Source of the DNA: Drechslera avenae | Taxonomy: Eukaryota > Ascomycota > Dothideomycetes > Pleosporales > Pleosporaceae | Direction of reading: 5' to 3' | Assembly: GCA_034640345.1 (NCBI GenBank) | Contig: JAXRVH010000005.1 | Span: 620,001 to 684,000, forward strand | DNA: 64,000 bases | In this document: in pieces, positions 11,779 through 23,035 of the stretch | How the letters are laid out: each line of letters opens with the position of its first letter | Position numbering within the stretch: the stretch's first letter is position 1 | Notes under the pieces: generated by a model | The model's database searches: none | What the model was told of the DNA's origin: nothing | What the model saw: the letters and a program-made list of their open reading frames with translations, nothing else | Translations under genes and position numbers: made by a program

Positions 11779-12291
11779 ATGCGAACAAAGCGAAGAAGGC
11801 ACTTCTGCCAGCGATATCCCTCTCAAGACGGTGTTTGCGGTTGCCCACACTTCTGGAAGAAGAGGAGATCCGAAGACAACTCAAACCGCGCCACCGCGAT
11901 CACGGCTCCTTCAGTCCCCGGGGCCTCAAAGTCTACACGTATCATTACAGAGGACAGAGATTCAGAAGAGGATGATATCGTGCAGGGTCGCAGACACCAA
12001 AAGAGGGAGGAAACCATGCTCTCCAGGAGGGATGTTGATGAAGATGTTGCCATGACTGAGCCTAAGAGTGAAAGGAGCGCCGATATATTCCTGCCTGGTG
12101 GGGTAGGACAGGGTGGTGGCCTGATGCTGAAGGGTGAGAGGAGGAAAAAGAGGAAGAAAAGGAAGAGGGCGAAAAAGCTGGTAGAGCAGCATCCGGTCCG
12201 CATCTTGGTAGACTATGACCTACCGGTTGGGGTTGATCGTTTGAGTTGGGACACAGATGAGGTCCGGAGGATGATAGGTGAAATAGCTTAG
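11779..12291 (+). CDS. Hypothetical basic protein
   Basis: Open frame of 170 aa from the ATG at 11779 (preceded by CAACG). The same frame is open further upstream to 11704 without an ATG that looks better. The protein starts with a very basic segment (MRTKRRRHFCQRY), continues with an acidic patch (EDRDSEEDD), and near the C-terminus has a dense lysine/arginine run (RRKKRKKRKRAKKL, possible nuclear or nucleolar signal) followed by an ordered-looking end (VRILVDYDLPVGVDRLSWDT). I do not recognise it. It could be a lineage-specific nuclear protein or the 3' part of a gene with an unseen 5' exon. No overlap with neighbours. Confidence 0.4.
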   Translation: MRTKRRRHFCQRYPSQDGVCGCPHFWKKRRSEDNSNRATAITAPSVPGASKSTRIITEDRDSEEDDIVQGRRHQKREETMLSRRDVDEDVAMTEPKSERSADIFLPGGVGQGGGLMLKGERRKKRKKRKRAKKLVEQHPVRILVDYDLPVGVDRLSWDTDEVRRMIGEIA

Positions 12292-12578
12292 GAAGTGCCT
12301 GAACGGAGCATTGGTTCTTGGAGACCCGAGAGCTGAAAGTTTACTCAAATGGCTGCGATGACTACAAGGGCTCGTTCTACATGGCGCCTCAGCCCCACCG
12401 AAGGTGCGGTCATCTCAAATCGGACTCTATTTTGTACTTGCCAGAATCATATGTAGATGAGGCGCTATGACTGACTTGAACACGTAGACTTGCAAACTAG
12501 TGAATAAGAACAAAAAAGACCACAGTAGCAACATTGCTAAAAGAAGCAGACAAGACCTACAAATATGTTGTCAAAGTG

Positions 12579-13624
12579 TCACCACGGATATGGCTAGCAG
12601 AGCAGCCATGTCAGCGTAAGACTAATGAGCTAGGATAGCGATGACTGACCTTGTTCTCCCATGTCCAGAAGGTGCCGCTGTGCTGTATACCCTTGCTCTT
12701 GATCACTTCGATCATTTTCGTGACCGACTCTTCTGGTGTTATCATGCCCTCCACTTCCCATGGTAACTGGACGTTTGCCATGTCGGTTGCAACTTCACCA
12801 GGATGCATACAGAGGATGATGGTGTCATCATCTTTTCTCTTCAACTCAGCAGCCATATGTCTCACTGCCATGTTCAGTGCAGCCTTTGAAGCCGCATACG
12901 CGGCGAACCCATCCTCCATTTCACGGAAATTGGCCTGGGAACCTGAGTCGCTGGACATGAACACAATCCTGCCGATGGGTATGTTCGTTTGAAGTAGCTT
13001 CTGTGCTACGATGATTGGTCCAATAGTATTGGTGTGTAGATGAAACGCAAATTCGTCAAAGGATCTACATTGGAGATCAGCATCCCTCCAAGTTTCTGAG
13101 TGTATTGAAAGTTGGATGGAAATGCACGCTTTAGCCCAAACCAGAAAGGCGGTTACGGAAAAGGAGAAACATACAGCTCGGTGGCCCTCTACAATGGTTA
13201 GTGCGGCTCCGTTGTACAATGCAGTATCAGACTTACGTTTGGGTATCTCAGAACTCCAGCGTTTATAACTACATTGTCAATCTTCAAGTTTGGTTGCATT
13301 GCCAACTGGGCGACGAATTTCTGGGCTGTATTAGTCCACACTACGTTTGATTGACGCTACAGCATGGACACATGTACATACCTCTATGCTCTGCTCGGAC
13401 AAGATGTCGCATGTGTACATTTGGCACCGGCCATGGTCGCTCCCCGCTTGTCCCCACAACCCACTGGCATGACCCGCCCAAGGTTCCCGCACAGTTGCGA
13501 TGATGCGCTCATTTCTGGCTAGCAGCTGCTTGACGAATTCCAGGCCAATGCCTCTGCTGGCGCCCAGTATCAACCACGTGGTGAAGTCCTCGTCGGCATA
13601 CAAGATGCCCGGAATCTGGTTCAT
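12579..13624 (-). CDS. Short-chain dehydrogenase/reductase with a 14-nt exon
   Basis: Five exons on the minus strand (13624-13382, 13320-13237, 13188-13175, 13064-12650, 12593-12579) join in frame to 256 aa. The NAD(P) motif is GASRGIG (residues 21-27). NAGVL follows in exon 2, the catalytic motif YAASK sits in exon 4 with MSSDSG before it, and HPGEVATDM after it. The last exon supplies only PYPW-stop, giving the common SDR ending. Exon 3 is just 14 nt (coding R-A-T-E plus part of L) between introns of 48 and 110 nt; both have good GT-AG ends and the 48-nt one a CACTAAC site. The 46-codon-long region upstream of the chosen ATG is open, and the frame could start at 13666 with 14 more residues if a non-standard start were used. 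Substrate is not predictable. Confidence 0.85.
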
Positions 13625-14552
13625 TGGGTCTGTTGAGAAGCGGCGGGGCAAACACGAGGAACGCAACCGTTAGACTAGAGCTGAAATGTGACGGACCAAG
13701 CCCAAATGGTGGCTTATACTTGGAGCACAATGACTGCGATCCTGTTTGGCGCCTTGGACAGTAATGTGCCGTCGTTCAGACAACAGGAAACGGTAAACTT
13801 GGACCAGACCCGTAGTATTTGGGAAAGCAAGAGCGTGGAGTCGCGCGGGTGAGTAGACGAGTCACATGGATTTGCGGATCCTTGTACGGAGCAGCATCAC
13901 ATATCGTACGTCGGTCCGAAGCAGGAACGAGGCGGCAGAAAAGACCAAATGGACATCCGGTCCCTTGAAGATAGCGAATACCAGGACACACACAGATGGG
14001 AACGAGGACTGTGCGATGTGACGAGAAATTGGGCCAGGAATCAGAAATGCATGTAGCAGGCGGCGTAAGGGTTGGTGACGCCATTGTCCGGCAAGCACCA
14101 TGTAAGACAGGTAAGACATGCAAGATTGCCGAGCACCAGACAGAATCGTCGCTCGTCGCTCGATGACGCAGCTGTCAGGAGGGCGGTCTGCCGTTGTGGC
14201 AGAGACCAGACGCAGCGATTACACGGACACGGACACGGCAATGGTGAATGGTGCAATTCCTGCTTGCCACAAGACCCCAGCCGGTTCCACCCGAGAGCAT
14301 TGCGGCTTAGCTATACTCGCCCTGTGATTCGCCGCCGGGTGCCGCTAGCCTCGATGAGAAGTCGGGCCCTGACGCTCACGCAGGGTCACGTGTTTGACGT
14401 TTTCAATTGAAAGCCTGCAGCCAACTTTTTCTCCCTCGCTGTTCCGTCTTCATCGCTGCTTCCCTACACCGAACACAAGTCTCCTCAACACCTAATACTA
14501 CTCTACACCACCTCTTCCTCCACACTACCAACTACACACCTTCAACTTCACA
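13625..14552. other. Divergent promoter region, SDR / cytochrome c
   Basis: About 930 bp between two divergent genes. Open frames in it are short and poor. A CACGTG E-box at 14387-14392 lies 160 bp before the cytochrome c start. Confidence 0.55.
14387..14392. promoter_or_regulatory. CACGTG E-box upstream of cytochrome c
   Basis: Palindromic CACGTG in the context GGTCACGTGTTTG, 160 bp before the cytochrome c ATG. bHLH factors bind this core. A role in cytochrome c expression is inference. Confidence 0.3.
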
Positions 14553-15275
14553 ATGGATATCGACAAGGGTACGTTTTCCTGACACTGTTCGGACGTCATC
14601 GGCCATTCACTCGCTTGCCCACCAAAGTCCCAAAGCCCATTGAGCTCGCGCACACACAGAGGCGGCGCTCTTGAGCAGCCGACTGTTCCTAGGTTGCCAG
14701 TCTGCGAAGTCTGAGCGGCTGAAAGGGCGGTGTACGCACAGCAACACCTTTGCGACAAAGCAAGAATGGGTGGCGGACCAATTGGCTCAAGGGCCAAATT
14801 ATTCATCATGCACACAGCTGACGTATCTTCACAGGCGACCACAAGAAGGGTGCCAACCTTTTCAAGGTACGAAGACATGGAGATAACGCTGAGCACCATC
14901 ATCGCTATCGCATCCGTCCCACCAAACTTACCTAACGACGCTCCAGACCCGATGTGCTCAGTGCCATACCCTGAAGGAGGGTGAGGGCAACAAGATCGGC
15001 CCTAACCTACACGGCCTCTTCGGTCGTAAGACTGGCCAGGTCGAGGGCTACTCATACACCGATGCCAACAAGCAGAAGGGCATCACCTGGGACGACAAGA
15101 CTCTGGTATGCACGCCACACGCAATGCGTGGGAGCTACAAGCTGATGCAGCACAGTACGAGTACCTCGAGAACCCCAAGAAGTACATCCCCGGTACCAAG
15201 ATGGCCTTTGGTGGTCTCAAGAAGCCCAAGGACCGCAACGACTTGATTCACTTCCTCAAGGAGGAGACCAAGTAA
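14553..15275 (+). CDS. CYC1: Cytochrome c
   Basis: Four exons (14553-14568, 14835-14866, 14947-15105, 15156-15275) join to 108 aa. The first exon has only 16 nt (MDIDK plus one base) and the second 32 nt, so the gene hides from simple frame searches. The haem attachment motif is CAQCH (residues 19-23). The haem iron's axial Met lies in PGTKMAF, and KIGPNLHGLFGRKTGQ is the classical signature. It carries electrons from complex III to complex IV in the mitochondrial intermembrane space and takes part in cell death. It has no cleaved presequence, as usual. Intron 1 is long for this genome (266 nt). Codon use in exons 3 and 4 is strongly C-ending (AAG, ATC, GGC), as expected for high expression. 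Confidence 0.97.
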
Positions 15276-16298
15276 GCGTCGTCCATCCCAGACGCTTATC
15301 CTACCCTCTCCGACCCGCCATGAACCTTCTCTAATACCTTTTCGACCCAAAATTCGTTTGGATTGTATCAATACGGATGATAGACGAATGATGGAAACGG
15401 TGAGCGCAATCGGGCGCATCACTGTTTCATGTAGAATATGTTTGCTGTATTATTTCCAGGGCGCTTTTCGACTTCTGGTGCAGCATAGAGCTGGTTGGGA
15501 TTTAGTGGCACGCTTGAATACAAATTCTCCTCTTCAATTCAATTCGACACGCAAGCCGGGCTGTGATTCCAATCCCAGTCATACATGTGGCCATGGTTCG
15601 ATGCTCGTCCGTTGAAACGTACCACCCCATGAACACGATGCGCAAATTTTCTGACACGTTGCGTGAATTTCCACAAATCGTAATCGACTAGAAGCACTGG
15701 TGTATAACTAGTCTAAGACGCGGCTCACGCGAGCACCCTCGGGCCTGAGGAAGCGCAACCAGGGGAACAAGCCTTCTCCGAGAGCTAGCCGAGGATCATA
15801 TGGATGGAACTGATGCATGTGTGCGGAAAGCCTGTGTGCGCCATCAATAGCTTGTATACTGGAGTCGTGGAAACGCGGGGATTGGAAGGAGGGAAAAAAA
15901 AGCAAAGCATACTGCTGCTCTCTTACCCAATTCTCCCTGGTCAGCTGCGAAGGGTGAGGATGGAAAGCGTGGTGGCGCCCTCTCCACGTGAAACGAGTTG
16001 CAGTGTGGGGGATGTTGCCCGCGGAAGGCTCCGTCCGCCGTACATGAACTGTCTAGTCGTGTACCGAGCTCTCCACGGCTTGTGATTCTATCCCCCCCTC
16101 CCGGTAGCTACAATACATCTCGGATCGCTCCAAGGGCATATCTTTTCTATCGTTACCTCGGCCTACCCAACCACGTCCAACTAGCGTCATAGTGGGGCGG
16201 GATACCTTTCGGAGCTTGACCGTGTTGCTACCACCGACAACCGCACTTTGGCGAAGACACAGCAACAAAGGCCGTCGAGGCCTTGAACAACTGCCATC
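15276..16298. other. Intergenic region between cytochrome c and PDK
   Basis: About 1 kb. The first 300 bp look like a cytochrome c 3' region. On the minus strand a 36-codon frame (15818-15708, starting MHQFHPYDPRLALGEGLFPW) has protein-like composition and lies just downstream of a possible intron (GTAAGAG near 15926 to CCAG near 15859). I could not join it to a convincing 5' coding exon, so I do not call it a gene. Confidence 0.4.
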
Positions 16299-17834
16299 AT
16301 GTCGTGGAGACGGAGCGAGAAGCTTATGGACACCATCAAAGTACGTTACAGCGGCTGCACAAAGCGCATGCGTCCATGGCTAACGCCCGCTACAGCACTA
16401 CAGCAACTTCCCAGCAACAGGTACGTGCAGTAGAGCAGCCATACCGACCGTTCGTCTGATGCATCCCCAGGCGTTTCCCTACGGCAGATGGTGCAGTTTG
16501 GAGAGAAACCCTCAACCGGAACCCTCTTCCGCGCGTCACAGTTCCTTTCCGAAGAACTGCCCATACGGTTAGCACACCGAGTGCAGGAGCTCAACGACCT
16601 TCCTGATGGGCTTAATGAGATGCCATCGATATGTCGCGTGCGCGATTGGTATGCGCAATCGTTTGAAGTTTGTAGTAATGACATCCCGCTGCGACTGTCT
16701 TGACTCACCACCCTAGGAACTCGTGCAACTGCCCCGGCCGAACCTCTCCAGCGATGTCAAAGAACGACTGCTCAAACCGGCAAAGAAGGCTGGCGACAAG
16801 AATCTGATGAGCAAGCCGACACAAAATCCAAGCATCAGGACCGGTCAATACCGATCAGCGCCGACGAATGGGAACGGTAACGGGAATGGCAACTCAATCA
16901 CAAAAGAAGTCAAAGGCGCAAGCCGGAGATATTACGCTGCCGCAGACGACGGACAAGACTGGCCGCCAGAACTAGCTGCATACAACACAAAGTTTGCAGA
17001 CACATTGGAGAAGATCAAGAGGCGGCACGACAGCGTCGTTACTACTGTCGCCCAAGGTATCTTGGAGTGGAAGCGCAAGCGACAACGTTTACAAATCGAC
17101 CACAACATACAGGCCTTTCTCGACCGTTTCTACATGTCTCGTATTGGCATTCGTATGCTCATCGGCCAACACATCGCCCTTACCGACCAACGCTCGCGGA
17201 CCGACCCAAACTACGTTGGAATAATCTGCACAAAGACAAACGTTCAAGAACTTGCACAAGAGGCCATTGAAAATGCACGCTTCGTGTGCGAAGATCACTA
17301 CGGATTATTCGACGCGCCCAAAGTGCAGCTTGTGTGCAACCCGGACATTAGCTTCATGTACGTTCCTGGCCATTTGTCACACATGCTCTTCGAAACACTG
17401 AAGAACTCGCTGCGTGCCGTGGTGGAAAGACATGGACAGGAGAGGGAAGCCTTCCCAGTAACAAAAGTCATTGTTGCTGAGGGTAAGGAGGATATCACAA
17501 TCAAGATCTCGGATGAAGGAGGTGGCATTCCTAGGTCATCAATTCCGTTGGTATGGACGTACATGTACACGACGGTCGACCAGACGCCAAGCCTGGACCC
17601 GGACTTTAACAAGAGCGATTTCAAAGCGCCAATGGCTGGGTTCGGTTATGGGCTACCTATCTCTAGACTCTACGCGCGATACTTTGGTGGCGACTTGAAG
17701 CTGATTTCGATGGAAGGGTACGTACCAAAAACCGGGATACCCCCTTGACTCAATCTAACCTGATCAATAGCTACGGCACAGACGTATACCTCCATCTTAA
17801 CCGGCTCTCGTCGTCCTCGGAGCCTCTGCAATAG
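16299..17834 (+). CDS. Mitochondrial pyruvate/branched-chain 2-oxoacid dehydrogenase kinase
   Basis: Five exons (16299-16340, 16396-16420, 16471-16667, 16717-17717, 17771-17834) give 442 aa to the first stop. The N-terminal helical domain carries the PDK signature SNFPATGVSLRQM across exons 2-3. The ATP-binding GHKL domain has the N-box (ETLKNSLRAVVE), G1 box (DEGGGIPRS) and G2 box (GFGYGLPISRLYARYFGGDL), then GYGTDVYLHL at the end. It phosphorylates the E1 subunit and switches off pyruvate (PDK) or branched-chain oxoacid dehydrogenase; family position suggests the fungal Pkp type. A low-complexity NGNGNGNGN insert lies in the linker near residue 130. The stop is TAG in the context CAA-TAG-CAA-TTA, followed by a long in-frame extension (next entry). 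Confidence 0.93.
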
Positions 17835-18098
17835 CAATTACCCGTCATGAGGGGCGGATGGACATCGAGCGAACTCATCCGGTCATCCCGAGGAATGGCG
17901 CAAGGTAGAAGCGGTTCGCGCATATATAACCCTTTTCTGGCTAGCAAGGCGATGAAGTTGAAGTTGAGTGGCCAGATTAGCATGGAAATCAGTGAGCGGA
18001 GACAGGTTGGGGACGCAGCAAACATGTTTGCTGAACAGGCCAAGGGCGATACGGATAAGCCGTGGTGGCGCAACGTGGGTATGGAGGAGGGTGTGTGA
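17835..18098 (+). other. In-frame extension after a leaky-type stop of the PDK gene
   Basis: Directly after the PDK stop (TAG, 17832-17834) the same frame stays open for 87 codons to a TGA at 18096-18098. The bases around the stop, CAA-TAG-CAA-TTA, match the classical UAG-CAR-YYA readthrough motif exactly. The extension reads as protein, not as random 3' sequence: WTSSELIRSSRGMAQGRSG, NPFLASKAMKLKLSGQ, then DKPWWRNVGMEEGV at the end. It has an early Met (17847), so it could also be a separate small ORF. It has no PTS1-type terminal tripeptide and no membrane segment. I do not recognise the sequence. Readthrough is inference from context and frame. Confidence 0.45.
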
Positions 18099-18594
18099 TG
18101 AGTCATGTGAGAAAAGAGGTGGGAGTTTGACATAACAAGGTTATTTGGTATGAGTTAGGCGAGGGAAGGAACTGTGGTCATGGATGATGACCCTGGAAAC
18201 TATGAGCGCGTAAGGCGTAATTTTCCTCCCGCCTTCAACTGGAGGATGTCTTCATTCGTTGGCATGGGCTTGGAAGTCCTCGCAACTATGGCGTATGGAT
18301 CGGCCACACGCGTCTTTTTTTTCTGGGTTAAAGAACAAGTAGGCAGATGTTGTAGTAACGCCAGATGCTACGCTGTTACTATTCTCTTTGCCGAAGCAGT
18401 CTAGATGTTTCTGACCAATGATTTACCAAATGAAATTTTCCATGGGTATAAATGCTAATGACTACTTGTAGCGCCGTCCCCCCCCCGCCCCTGGACATGT
18501 TTTGATCCAAATAACGCCATGTTCACACACACAAAAGAAAGACTCCCGAACCCGCGCTTATTCCGGATGGTTTACTTGCACGTTTTGATTACTC
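18099..18594. other. Convergent 3' region
   Basis: About 500 bp between the PDK region and the stop of a minus-strand gene. It contains a C-run near 18479-18488. No gene is supported. Confidence 0.5.
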
Positions 18595-19462
18595 TCAAGC
18601 CTGACCCTGACCTGAGCTAACCCTCTTCTTCATCCTAGCAATCTCCCTCTCTTTACCCTTTGCACTCCTTGCCGGACTCGCAGACGCACCTTGTCCTTCT
18701 GCGCTCGTGCCCGCGCCCGCTCCCCCACCATCTCGCAAGGCCGACGGGGCGTCCCACTCATCGTGCCAGGCTACATTCGCGTCTTCCCAGTGTGCCAGGC
18801 CGAGAACAATGTTGCGGTAGTGTGCACGTGTTTGAGGTATAGACTAAATATACACAATCAGCGGCAATTCGCCATGTTCTCACATAGTTGGTCTTTTTGG
18901 GGGGGGAGGGGGGGGGGGATTTTGAAAAGAAAAAAAGGGAACCAAGCGAGGAAAGAGGGAAGAGGGAAGAGAATACCTCATTTCTACTAGCCGCAATCCA
19001 CATAATCATCTCCTCACTCTCCAGCACAGCTACAGCCTCGTCTCTCCGCTGTCGCTCTTCATACTTTTTGGCATTGCCTACAGCACTAGCACCAGCACCA
19101 GAACCAGCACTTGTTCCAAACCCGGTTCTTACACTGCTTGTCCCGCTTCCTATGTTGTAGTTCTTGCCTCGTGCTTGTAAACCCCGTCGCGTTTCGTCAA
19201 ACGGCCGTGAACTGGATCCGCTCATGTCGTAGCGTGCCGTGACGCGGTGGGCAGTGCTTCGTGGGGATGTGCTTGCGCTGGCACCGGCGCTGGTTGTTGA
19301 TGTTGTTGTTGCTGTTGCTGCTTCGGTCCACGGGGTGGTGGTTTCGGGGTTGTTGTTGTTGGTGGTGGTGGTGGGATGGACGTTGTTTAGGATGGTAGTG
19401 AGGAGGGCTGGGGGGTGCTGGTGTTGTTGGTGGCCGCCTTGGTTGGGCGGTGGCGGCGTCAT
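18595..19462 (-). CDS. Hypothetical conserved-looking protein with C-terminal helical domain
   Basis: Two exons (19462-18977, 18843-18595) give 244 aa. The N-terminal 130 residues are low complexity: Gln/His/Pro, then Thr/Asn runs (TTTTNNNN) and Ala/Ser/Gly repeats. From about residue 135 a charged helix (KYEERQRRDEAVAVLESEEM) leads into MIMWIAASRNE, spliced to SIPQTRAHYRNIVLGLAHW and EDANVAWHDEWD. The joined sequence reads as one continuous helical domain, which supports the intron (18844-18976, 133 nt). The tail is Gly/Ala/Lys-rich. I do not recognise the family; the conserved part resembles a short helical domain that may bind a partner. The intron holds a 20-nt G-run on the plus strand (18899-18918). 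Confidence 0.6.
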
Positions 19463-20034
19463 GGTTGCATTTCTCTGGAGTTGGATACCCGCCGACGGTT
19501 TATTGCGCGTGGCGTTTGGCGTTGCGAGGCTTAAATGTTAGAGCGTGATGGGGGGAACTTGGGGTAAGTGTGGGGTCGACAAGTCCGCGGGAGAGAGCTC
19601 AGATGGGAAGGTGACAGTATGCGACGGCTGATTATTGTCAATACATCTGTACTCACTGTATATCCTTCTAATATAACACTAAAAAAGCAGTCAGAACAAA
19701 ATTTGCACATTAACCTCATCATGTTGGTCCAACGGAAGCGGGAATTGAACACAGTATACACATGGTCATAGTTAAGACCTGAAATGTACATGGAGTAATG
19801 GGATTTCAATACACGAATAGAATCTCTAATCCTCTCCACTGTGACCGCTGGTTGTGGATATTCCCGTCTAGTGATGTGGCCGAAACGCTCAAATCCCAAT
19901 CTATCTATACGTTTTTATACAGGTGCCAAACCAGCCAACCTCCAGTCGAATGAGACACTCCTTTAAGTGACCAGGCCCTCCTATGGTATTTCAACAAGTC
20001 CAAACCGCTGCTAGTGCTTGAAGACGGATTTAGG
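19463..20034. other. Intergenic region between two minus-strand genes
   Basis: 570 bp, AT-richer in the middle (19650-19800). No gene supported. Confidence 0.5.
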
Positions 20035-21542
20035 CTACGCACCGCCATTGGCATGTTCGTGGGCCTGCTGATGCTCGGCTTTGCTGCCTTTGCCTCTCCA
20101 GGTGCTGACTGCTGGTATATCGGCTTTCAGCCTCTCTTCTTGCGTCGAGTAGGCCTTTGGTGTCAACTTTATCAACGTGTGTAGCGGTACTTCCATCCAA
20201 GGACTCTGTTCCTGGGGTACGTTCATGAAGTACGCATAGATACACCTCAAGATAGCCTGGTGTGTGACGATTAAGATATTCTCACTACGCTCCAACTCCA
20301 TAATGATGGGCTCGAGCCGGATCACGACGTCGCGGTATGACTCTCCACCGAGATAGCGGTAGTTGTATTTGTCTTCGTCGCGTTGCTTGAAGTCTTCGGG
20401 GTACTTTTCCTCAATCTGAGCGTAGGTGAGACCGTCGCAGACGCCCGAGTCGAGTTCGTCGAGCGCTTTCCATTCAAGCTTCTCGAATGTGAGGAATCGT
20501 GCGGTTTGTATTGTTCGCTTTAGAGTCGAGGTCCACACGGTAAGCTTGCGGCCGTCGCCAACCGACTTTGCGACTAGTCCAGGAAGCGCATGTGCGTAGG
20601 CATCTCCTCGCGCAGAGAGGTTCGCGTCTCCTCCGATTTGTCCTGTGAGGTTGTACTCGGATTCTCCGTGCTTTTTTTTTCCGGTTAGCATCTACAGTTC
20701 GGCATGCGCAACATTGACTTACCCGTGATAACCAGATCGAACGCGGCTTGATGTGGAGGTTCATCAAGTAGTACACAACCCTACTCTGGAGGTAGTCTTG
20801 TATTTGATTGATAATGACTTGCTTTCCGACATCGATGAGCTTAACGTACGTAAGATCGCGCTCATCCTCGTCTATTGTCTGGTAAACCTTCTCGTAGTTG
20901 CGAATGCGGTTGCGGAAGTCTGCTGCAGCCTCCTCGGGGTCCTGGCCAACATAGTCTGGTGACGTCGTCTTTACTTCCAGAATGTTGCTCATGATGAGCT
21001 CTTCGTCGTCGCATTTTGACTCGACGAACAGTGTCTCAATGTTCTCGGCAGTACATCGCTCCTGAATCCACCTGCGACGAGCCTTTGTCGAATTCGTCGC
21101 ATCCAATATCGCAATCAAGCCCTTGCCTTCTGAGAACCACTTGCACATGTCATCGACGGCCGCTTGGGCGGCCGCTTTCCGGAGGCGCTCTCCTTCAGGG
21201 TTTGAAGTGTCGAAGAACTCGGCGGAGGGGTTCGGGGTCGCAGTACGGCGATACTGACCAACATTGAACGTCTTGGACTTGATGGATAGCCAGTGCAAAT
21301 AGCGGACCACTGCATGGTAACTGATTAGTGGCAGGACGACATCATGGACGAGGATAGAGAGCCCCCCTACCTTTTTGTGCGATCAAACTCTTCCCCCGCG
21401 CGGGTAAGCCGACCATGACGACGCATATCCGCGTGTCTTCAGCCTGTACACCAACCCCATTAGTTTTTCTGCTTGGCCTTACAAGTTCGCCAGCAGGCAC
21501 GGCGCGCATATTGGGCGCATAGTATCCATTGGACTCGGTCAT
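20035..21542 (-). CDS. 6-phosphofructo-2-kinase / fructose-2,6-bisphosphatase
   Basis: Three exons (21542-21371, 21309-20723, 20670-20035) give 464 aa. The kinase half starts near residue 38 with the Walker A motif VMVGLPARGKS, then WLSIKSKTFNVGQYRR and LDATNSTKARR. The phosphatase half is a histidine-phosphatase domain: the catalytic RHGES lies at residues 253-257, split exactly at the second exon junction (R in exon 2, H in exon 3), and the second His is in VTHQAILRCIYAYF. The enzyme makes and removes fructose-2,6-bisphosphate, the regulator that switches glycolysis and gluconeogenesis in the cytosol. Both catalytic histidines remain, so a bifunctional enzyme is likely. The acceptor of intron 2 follows a run of nine A (AAAAG). 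A tandem 12-bp duplication (CCAGCTCCGAGA-like) lies just before the ATG. Confidence 0.94.
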
Positions 21543-23035
21543 GGTGCGCGTTGAGTCCAGCTCCGAGAATCCAGCTCCGAGAGGCGGGCGAGGCAAAGTG
21601 TACTGGGGGCTTGAGAGAAGAAATATGTCGGAAACTAGGAGCCGAGGGTATTCCGAGGTGCAGAAAGAGAATGCGGCTTTTAATCAACGATGCAGCAATG
21701 CCAGCTACCAACTAGGCGGTCAAGAAAACAAGCCTCGTCAGCGATTCAAGGCCTGGAATCGTCGGCTAGGTTTGAAGCAATGGCTGTATGGGCGTGGAGA
21801 GTCGTGTTGCAGAGTCGTGAGCTTGGCTCGGCGGTCAAGACAAGGAAGCGAGAGGAGATGGATTGACGATTGACGATTCCCCCGCATTCGGTACGCCGTC
21901 CTTCTTTTCACAAGCAAGCGTTCGGATTGCGGCTCCAGGCTAGCGGGAAGTGGTGGAGCAGACGAGACAGAGTCCTTCTCATTCGATGAGCAGCTGCTGG
22001 CTGCGGTCGAACGTGCCCACCTGGCGGACAGCCGTCGCGGCTGCCGATGCGTGTGTGCCTCAGCGTTGAGCCTTCCCACAGGCCCGCAACCAGCCAAGTC
22101 CATACACTCGTGCGGTACTGCGCTGGTTTGGCCGTCGTGTGCCATGGTACCTGCGGTATGACGGCAAAGCGCTCCAGCACTGCTAGGGTATTCCAGATCG
22201 TTGCCTTAAACCGCCGATTGCCGGAAGCCATGAACGATGGAGTGAAATTTCTTTGCAGTCCAGGCAGTCTTCCGCCCAGTCGTTGGAACTCGGCGAAAAG
22301 GAGGAGAAGTCTGCTTACCGTTGATATGGAGTAGGTCCTGGCATGACCCATACTTGACATCAGCGCTCGCCTCGTTGCGACAATGGCGTCACGTAAGCGG
22401 CGGTACTTGAGTCGAGGTGGTCTGGCGGGGCAAATGTAGTACTGCCTGCTGCCCAAAGTCTCTCGTACCCACTGGATACGGGCTCAGGTGGTGGGGAGTA
22501 GTGGAAAGAGTGCAACTCAAAGAAGGTAGTCCGCGCTTGCTGGGGGCTGCGGGCGTGAGCTTCAGTCTGTCCACATAGCCTGACTAGATGGTCTTATCGT
22601 GGTCTGGAAAATCGGCGATATCGCTTTGGTACTGCAGGTGTGCAATCGCCCGGCCTTACTCCCCCCTCCCCCCCTACCACTGTCCTCTGCACGTGTGCAG
22701 CCAACTTGACGCAGACTGATGTGATGCATGTACTAAGTGGACAATACCAGGATTCCATGTGCAGCTTGTGGTCCAAGGATGGATGCACGTAATTGATACC
22801 AACGACATTTTTGTGTTACGTATCCGGACCAAGACTTCATTATGCTGTAAAAAAAAAAGTAATCAAGTGCTCCTACATAACATCTGCCCACGCTATATGC
22901 AATCCTACGCCAGACTCAAGTTATCAACATGTGGGTATCTAGCAATGCTGCAATCATCCCAGTGCTTAAAATACGACGCGCACACAATTATCATAGGCCG
23001 TTATACATCAGGAAGCTGACCGAGCTGACCAAATC
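21543..23035. other. Intergenic region upstream of PFKFB
   Basis: 1.5 kb between the PFKFB start and the RXT3 stop. Several 60-180 codon frames occur but none has protein-like composition or a plausible start. A run of ten A lies near 22849. Confidence 0.55.

Noticed and set aside
15708..15818. 36-codon minus-strand frame (MHQFHPYDPR...)
   Set aside because: Protein-like in composition, but no upstream exon could be joined in frame and no family is recognised; kept only as a note in the intergenic entry.
19725..19770. tRNA-like T-arm (TTCAATTCCCGC on the minus strand)
   Set aside because: The flanking bases do not form a five-pair T-stem, and no acceptor stem, D-arm or anticodon arm can be folded around it.
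21908..22456. 182-codon minus-strand frame upstream of PFKFB
   Set aside because: No recognisable domain, Arg/Trp/Pro-rich as expected for a chance frame in GC-rich DNA.
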